8,295 nt of DNA from Acidobacteriaceae bacterium. GTDB taxonomy: Bacteria > Acidobacteriota > Terriglobia > Terriglobales > Acidobacteriaceae. The stretch's first letter is position 1. Every line of letters begins with the position of its first letter. The notes under the pieces are model-generated. The model did not search any database. It saw only the letters and a program-made list of their open reading frames with translations, and was not told where the DNA came from. Below, in pieces: positions 6,252-8,295 of this stretch. Made by a program: the position numbers and the translations under genes. The stretch spans positions 3,381-11,675 of the forward strand of contig PKYX01000111.1 in the NCBI GenBank assembly GCA_003132825.1, read 5' to 3'.

Positions 6252-7946
6252 TCATTCTTCCTCGAACACCATCTCCGACAACGCTGCGCCGGCCGGGACC
6301 ATCGGGAAGACGTTGGCTTCGGGCTGGCAATCGAAAACCAGCAACTCCGGCTTCGGGGAATGCAGGAAACGATCCAGCAAATCCCCGGTTTGATCGGAGA
6401 CCGGAAACTGCCGCATGGCATCTTCGCGCAGGTTCCAGGCGTGAATCTTATAGGCCTTGGCAATCTCCACGAAATCGGGGTTGTCGCTCATGTCGGTCTC
6501 AGCATAGTTGCGCTGATAAAAAAGCTGCTGCCACTGCCGCACCATCCCCAGGTACTTGTTGTCCACGATGACCATCTTGATGGGCAAGCCGAGACGCTGC
6601 ACCGTGGCCAGTTCCTGAATGTTCATCTGAAAACCGCCGTCGCCGGAGACACAAACCACGGTGGTTTCGGGCTTGGCCAGTTGCACTCCGACGGCCGCGG
6701 GCAAAGCGAAACCCATGGCTCCCAGGCCGCCGGACGTGATAAAGCCGCGCGGAGAAGCCGAGTGATAACGCTGCGCTGCCCACATCTGGTGCTGACCGAC
6801 ATCAGCGAGGATCACGCTATCGCTCGGCAAACGGCCGAAAAGCTCGTCTAAAAAGCGAATGGTCGGCTGGGCCAGGCCGCGCGGGTCCAGTTCAGCCCGT
6901 TCCGATCCTCCGGCGAGGGCGCGCCAAGCACTCCAGTTGGGCAGAGAAGCCTTGCGGACCGCGTCATGGAACGCGGGAATCGTTTCCGCCAGGTCACCGA
7001 CCACCGGCAGCTCGCAAGCGCGAACGCGGTCCAGCTGTGCGGGATCGATTTCAAAATGCACGATGCGGGCGTCGGGAGCAAAGCGCGAGGGATCGCCGGT
7101 GACGCGGTCATCCAAGCGCGCGCCAAAGACCATAAGCAAGTCGGTTTCGTGAAGCGCCATGTTGGCGGCCCGGGTGCCATGCATCCCCACCATACCGAGG
7201 TAATAGGGCGCGTCCGGCTCGATCGCTCCCAAACCGTGAACCGTGGCGAATGCCGGAACCTGCAAGTGGTCGAGCAGGCTGCGCAGCTCCGTGATGGCGC
7301 CAGAAAGTTTGGCTCCCGCCCCGACCAGCGCGACCGGCTTCTTGGAGGTTTCGAGCAACCCGATCAGAGCCTGGGCGAAGCTCCGCTCGCGACCGTCCTC
7401 CGCCAGTTTGGGCCGCGGCGTAAACTTCACCGGCCCAGAAAACTCCATGTGGGCCTTCATGAGGTCGGTGGGAATATCGACCATCACCGGGCCAGGACGG
7501 CCGCTGCGCGCCCAGTAGAAAGCCTCCGCGATGACCGCGGGAATCTCCTCGATGGTCTTGACCAGGCGGCTCCACTTGGTGAGCGAGAGGGTCATGCCGA
7601 AGACATCGGTTTCTTGGAATGCGTCGGTGCCGATCAAGGCGGTGCGCACCTGACCGGTGATGCAGACCAGGGGGACCGAATCCATCTTGGCATCGGCGAT
7701 GCCAGTCACCAGATTGGTCGCGCCCGGACCGCTCGTGGCCATGGCGACGCCCACTTTGCCGGTGGCGCGGGCATAGCCCTCGGCGGCGAACACCGCGCCT
7801 TGCTCATGGCGGGTCAGGATATGCCGCACTCCGCTGCCATCGAGGGCGTCGTACAACGGCATAATGGCGCCGCCGGGATAGCCGAATACCAGATCAACGC
7901 CCTCGCCGCGCAGACAGCTCAAAACGATCTCGGCTCCTCTAAGCAT
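6252..7946 (-). CDS. ilvB: Acetolactate synthase (acetohydroxyacid synthase) large subunit
   Basis: A 564-residue thiamine-diphosphate enzyme that joins two pyruvates to 2-acetolactate, or pyruvate and 2-ketobutyrate to 2-aceto-2-hydroxybutyrate, the first common step to valine and isoleucine. The order is standard: N-terminal ThDP-binding domain with [15 protein letters not shown] and the catalytic Glu48 in [28 protein letters not shown]; a central domain with [11 protein letters not shown]; and the C-terminal ThDP/Mg motif from GDGG at 435-438 to Asn463. VRQWQQLFY, including the tryptophan known from herbicide-site studies, distinguishes it from related oxidases, and it ends with the expected [12 protein letters not shown] segment. 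The ATG at 7946 is preferred over the in-frame TTG at 7952 because a GAAGG site lies 6 bases before the ATG and abuts the TTG. The start overlaps the ilvC stop by 8 bases, implying coupled translation. An ACT subunit gene follows. Confidence 0.96.
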   Translation of the reverse strand: MLRGAEIVLSCLRGEGVDLVFGYPGGAIMPLYDALDGSGVRHILTRHEQGAVFAAEGYARATGKVGVAMATSGPGATNLVTGIADAKMDSVPLVCITGQVRTALIGTDAFQETDVFGMTLSLTKWSRLVKTIEEIPAVIAEAFYWARSGRPGPVMVDIPTDLMKAHMEFSGPVKFTPRPKLAEDGRERSFAQALIGLLETSKKPVALVGAGAKLSGAITELRSLLDHLQVPAFATVHGLGAIEPDAPYYLGMVGMHGTRAANMALHETDLLMVFGARLDDRVTGDPSRFAPDARIVHFEIDPAQLDRVRACELPVVGDLAETIPAFHDAVRKASLPNWSAWRALAGGSERAELDPRGLAQPTIRFLDELFGRLPSDSVILADVGQHQMWAAQRYHSASPRGFITSGGLGAMGFALPAAVGVQLAKPETTVVCVSGDGGFQMNIQELATVQRLGLPIKMVIVDNKYLGMVRQWQQLFYQRNYAETDMSDNPDFVEIAKAYKIHAWNLREDAMRQFPVSDQTGDLLDRFLHSPKPELLVFDCQPEANVFPMVPAGAALSEMVFEEE

Positions 7947-8295
7947 TGACAACCTTCGGTTCCGGCGCGGCTGCGGACTTTTTCTGTTCCTTGGGCAGCC
8001 ACGACATCATGGCGCGAAGCCGGGAGCCGACTTCCTCGACCGGGTGGTTCTTCTCGGCTTCTCGCAGGGCGTTAAAGTTCTTGCACCCACTCTTGTTTTC
8101 CGCGATCCACTCGCGGGCGAAGTCGCCCGACTGAATGTCAGCCAGAATCTTTTTCATGGCAGTACGCGTCTCATCGGGAACCACCCGAGGGCCTCGCGTC
8201 AAGTCGCCATACTCGGCGGTGTTCGAAATCGAATAGCGCATGCGCGCGAGTCCGCCGTCGTAGATGAGATCCACAATCAGCTTCACTTCGTGGAT
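7939..8295 (-). CDS. ilvC: Ketol-acid reductoisomerase, C-terminal part (5' end outside window)
   Basis: The last 118 residues of the enzyme that isomerises and reduces acetolactate to 2,3-dihydroxy-isovalerate with NADPH and Mg, the second common step to valine and isoleucine. The frame is open to the right edge, where it reads [20 protein letters not shown]; the next block [17 protein letters not shown] contains the conserved serine and TAE-G motif of the C-terminal knotted domain, and [15 protein letters not shown] matches the usual end of the protein. This ending fits the short class I enzyme rather than the duplicated class II form of E. coli. About 17 residues rich in Lys, Ala and Pro follow the normal end. 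The stop TAG lies within the first codons of ilvB (ATGCTTAG overlap). It is upstream of all the other ilv genes here; the operon promoter must lie outside the window. Confidence 0.96.
   Translation of the reverse strand: MHEVKLIVDLIYDGGLARMRYSISNTAEYGDLTRGPRVVPDETRTAMKKILADIQSGDFAREWIAENKSGCKNFNALREAEKNHPVEEVGSRLRAMMSWLPKEQKKSAAAPEPKVVNA
7953..7957 (-). promoter_or_regulatory. Ribosome binding site of ilvB
   Basis: GAAGG on the minus strand, inside the end of ilvC, is 6 bases from the ATG at 7946 and directly touches the alternative TTG at 7952, so it supports the ATG. Confidence 0.6.

Noticed and set aside
6966..7949. 327-residue plus-strand frame antisense to ilvB
   Set aside because: It is a mirror frame of the clearly coding ilvB, with composition (many His, Gly, Arg) typical of high-GC shadow frames and no recognisable motif.

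Overview
The window reads as an ordinary chromosomal segment of a moderately high-GC bacterium. Gene content (a deiodinase-like redoxin, a DrrAB-type exporter with its own TetR regulator, and a compact ilv operon carrying an alditol-oxidase-like gene) would fit a soil bacterium such as an Acidobacteriota member. That taxonomic guess is inference from gene content and style only and is weak.

Layout, left to right. (1) Positions 1-369, plus strand: the 3' end of an iodothyronine-deiodinase-like redoxin gene whose catalytic N-terminal half lies outside the window. (2) Positions 334-2594, minus strand: a three-gene operon transcribed right to left, ABC ATPase (2537-1752), ABC-2 permease (1748-1002), TetR regulator (999-334). 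The genes are separated by 2-3 bases. A promoter with a perfect TTGACA -35 box lies upstream, and a perfect 15-bp palindrome sits over its spacer and -10 box. This looks like a self-regulated drug or lipid exporter. The TetR gene ends inside the convergent deiodinase-like gene, a 36-bp tail-to-tail overlap. (3) Positions 2595-2758: a short intergenic region with no gene. (4) Positions 2759-8295, minus strand: a branched-chain amino acid operon in the order ilvC (partial, runs off the right edge), ilvB, a short ACT-domain regulatory subunit, an alditol-oxidase-like flavoprotein with a Tat-like leader, and ilvD.

How the genes work together. IlvB with the ACT protein makes acetolactate or acetohydroxybutyrate, IlvC reduces and isomerises it, and IlvD dehydrates the diol to the 2-keto acid precursor of valine or isoleucine. 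The oxidase has no known role in this pathway, yet it is only 4 bases upstream of ilvD and probably translated with it. The exporter operon is a separate transcription unit.

I found no tRNA, rRNA, CRISPR array, insertion sequence, phage gene or origin. I see no strong case for a wholly new system. The points most worth checking are the oxidase inside the ilv operon, the palindromic operator, and the deiodinase-like protein.
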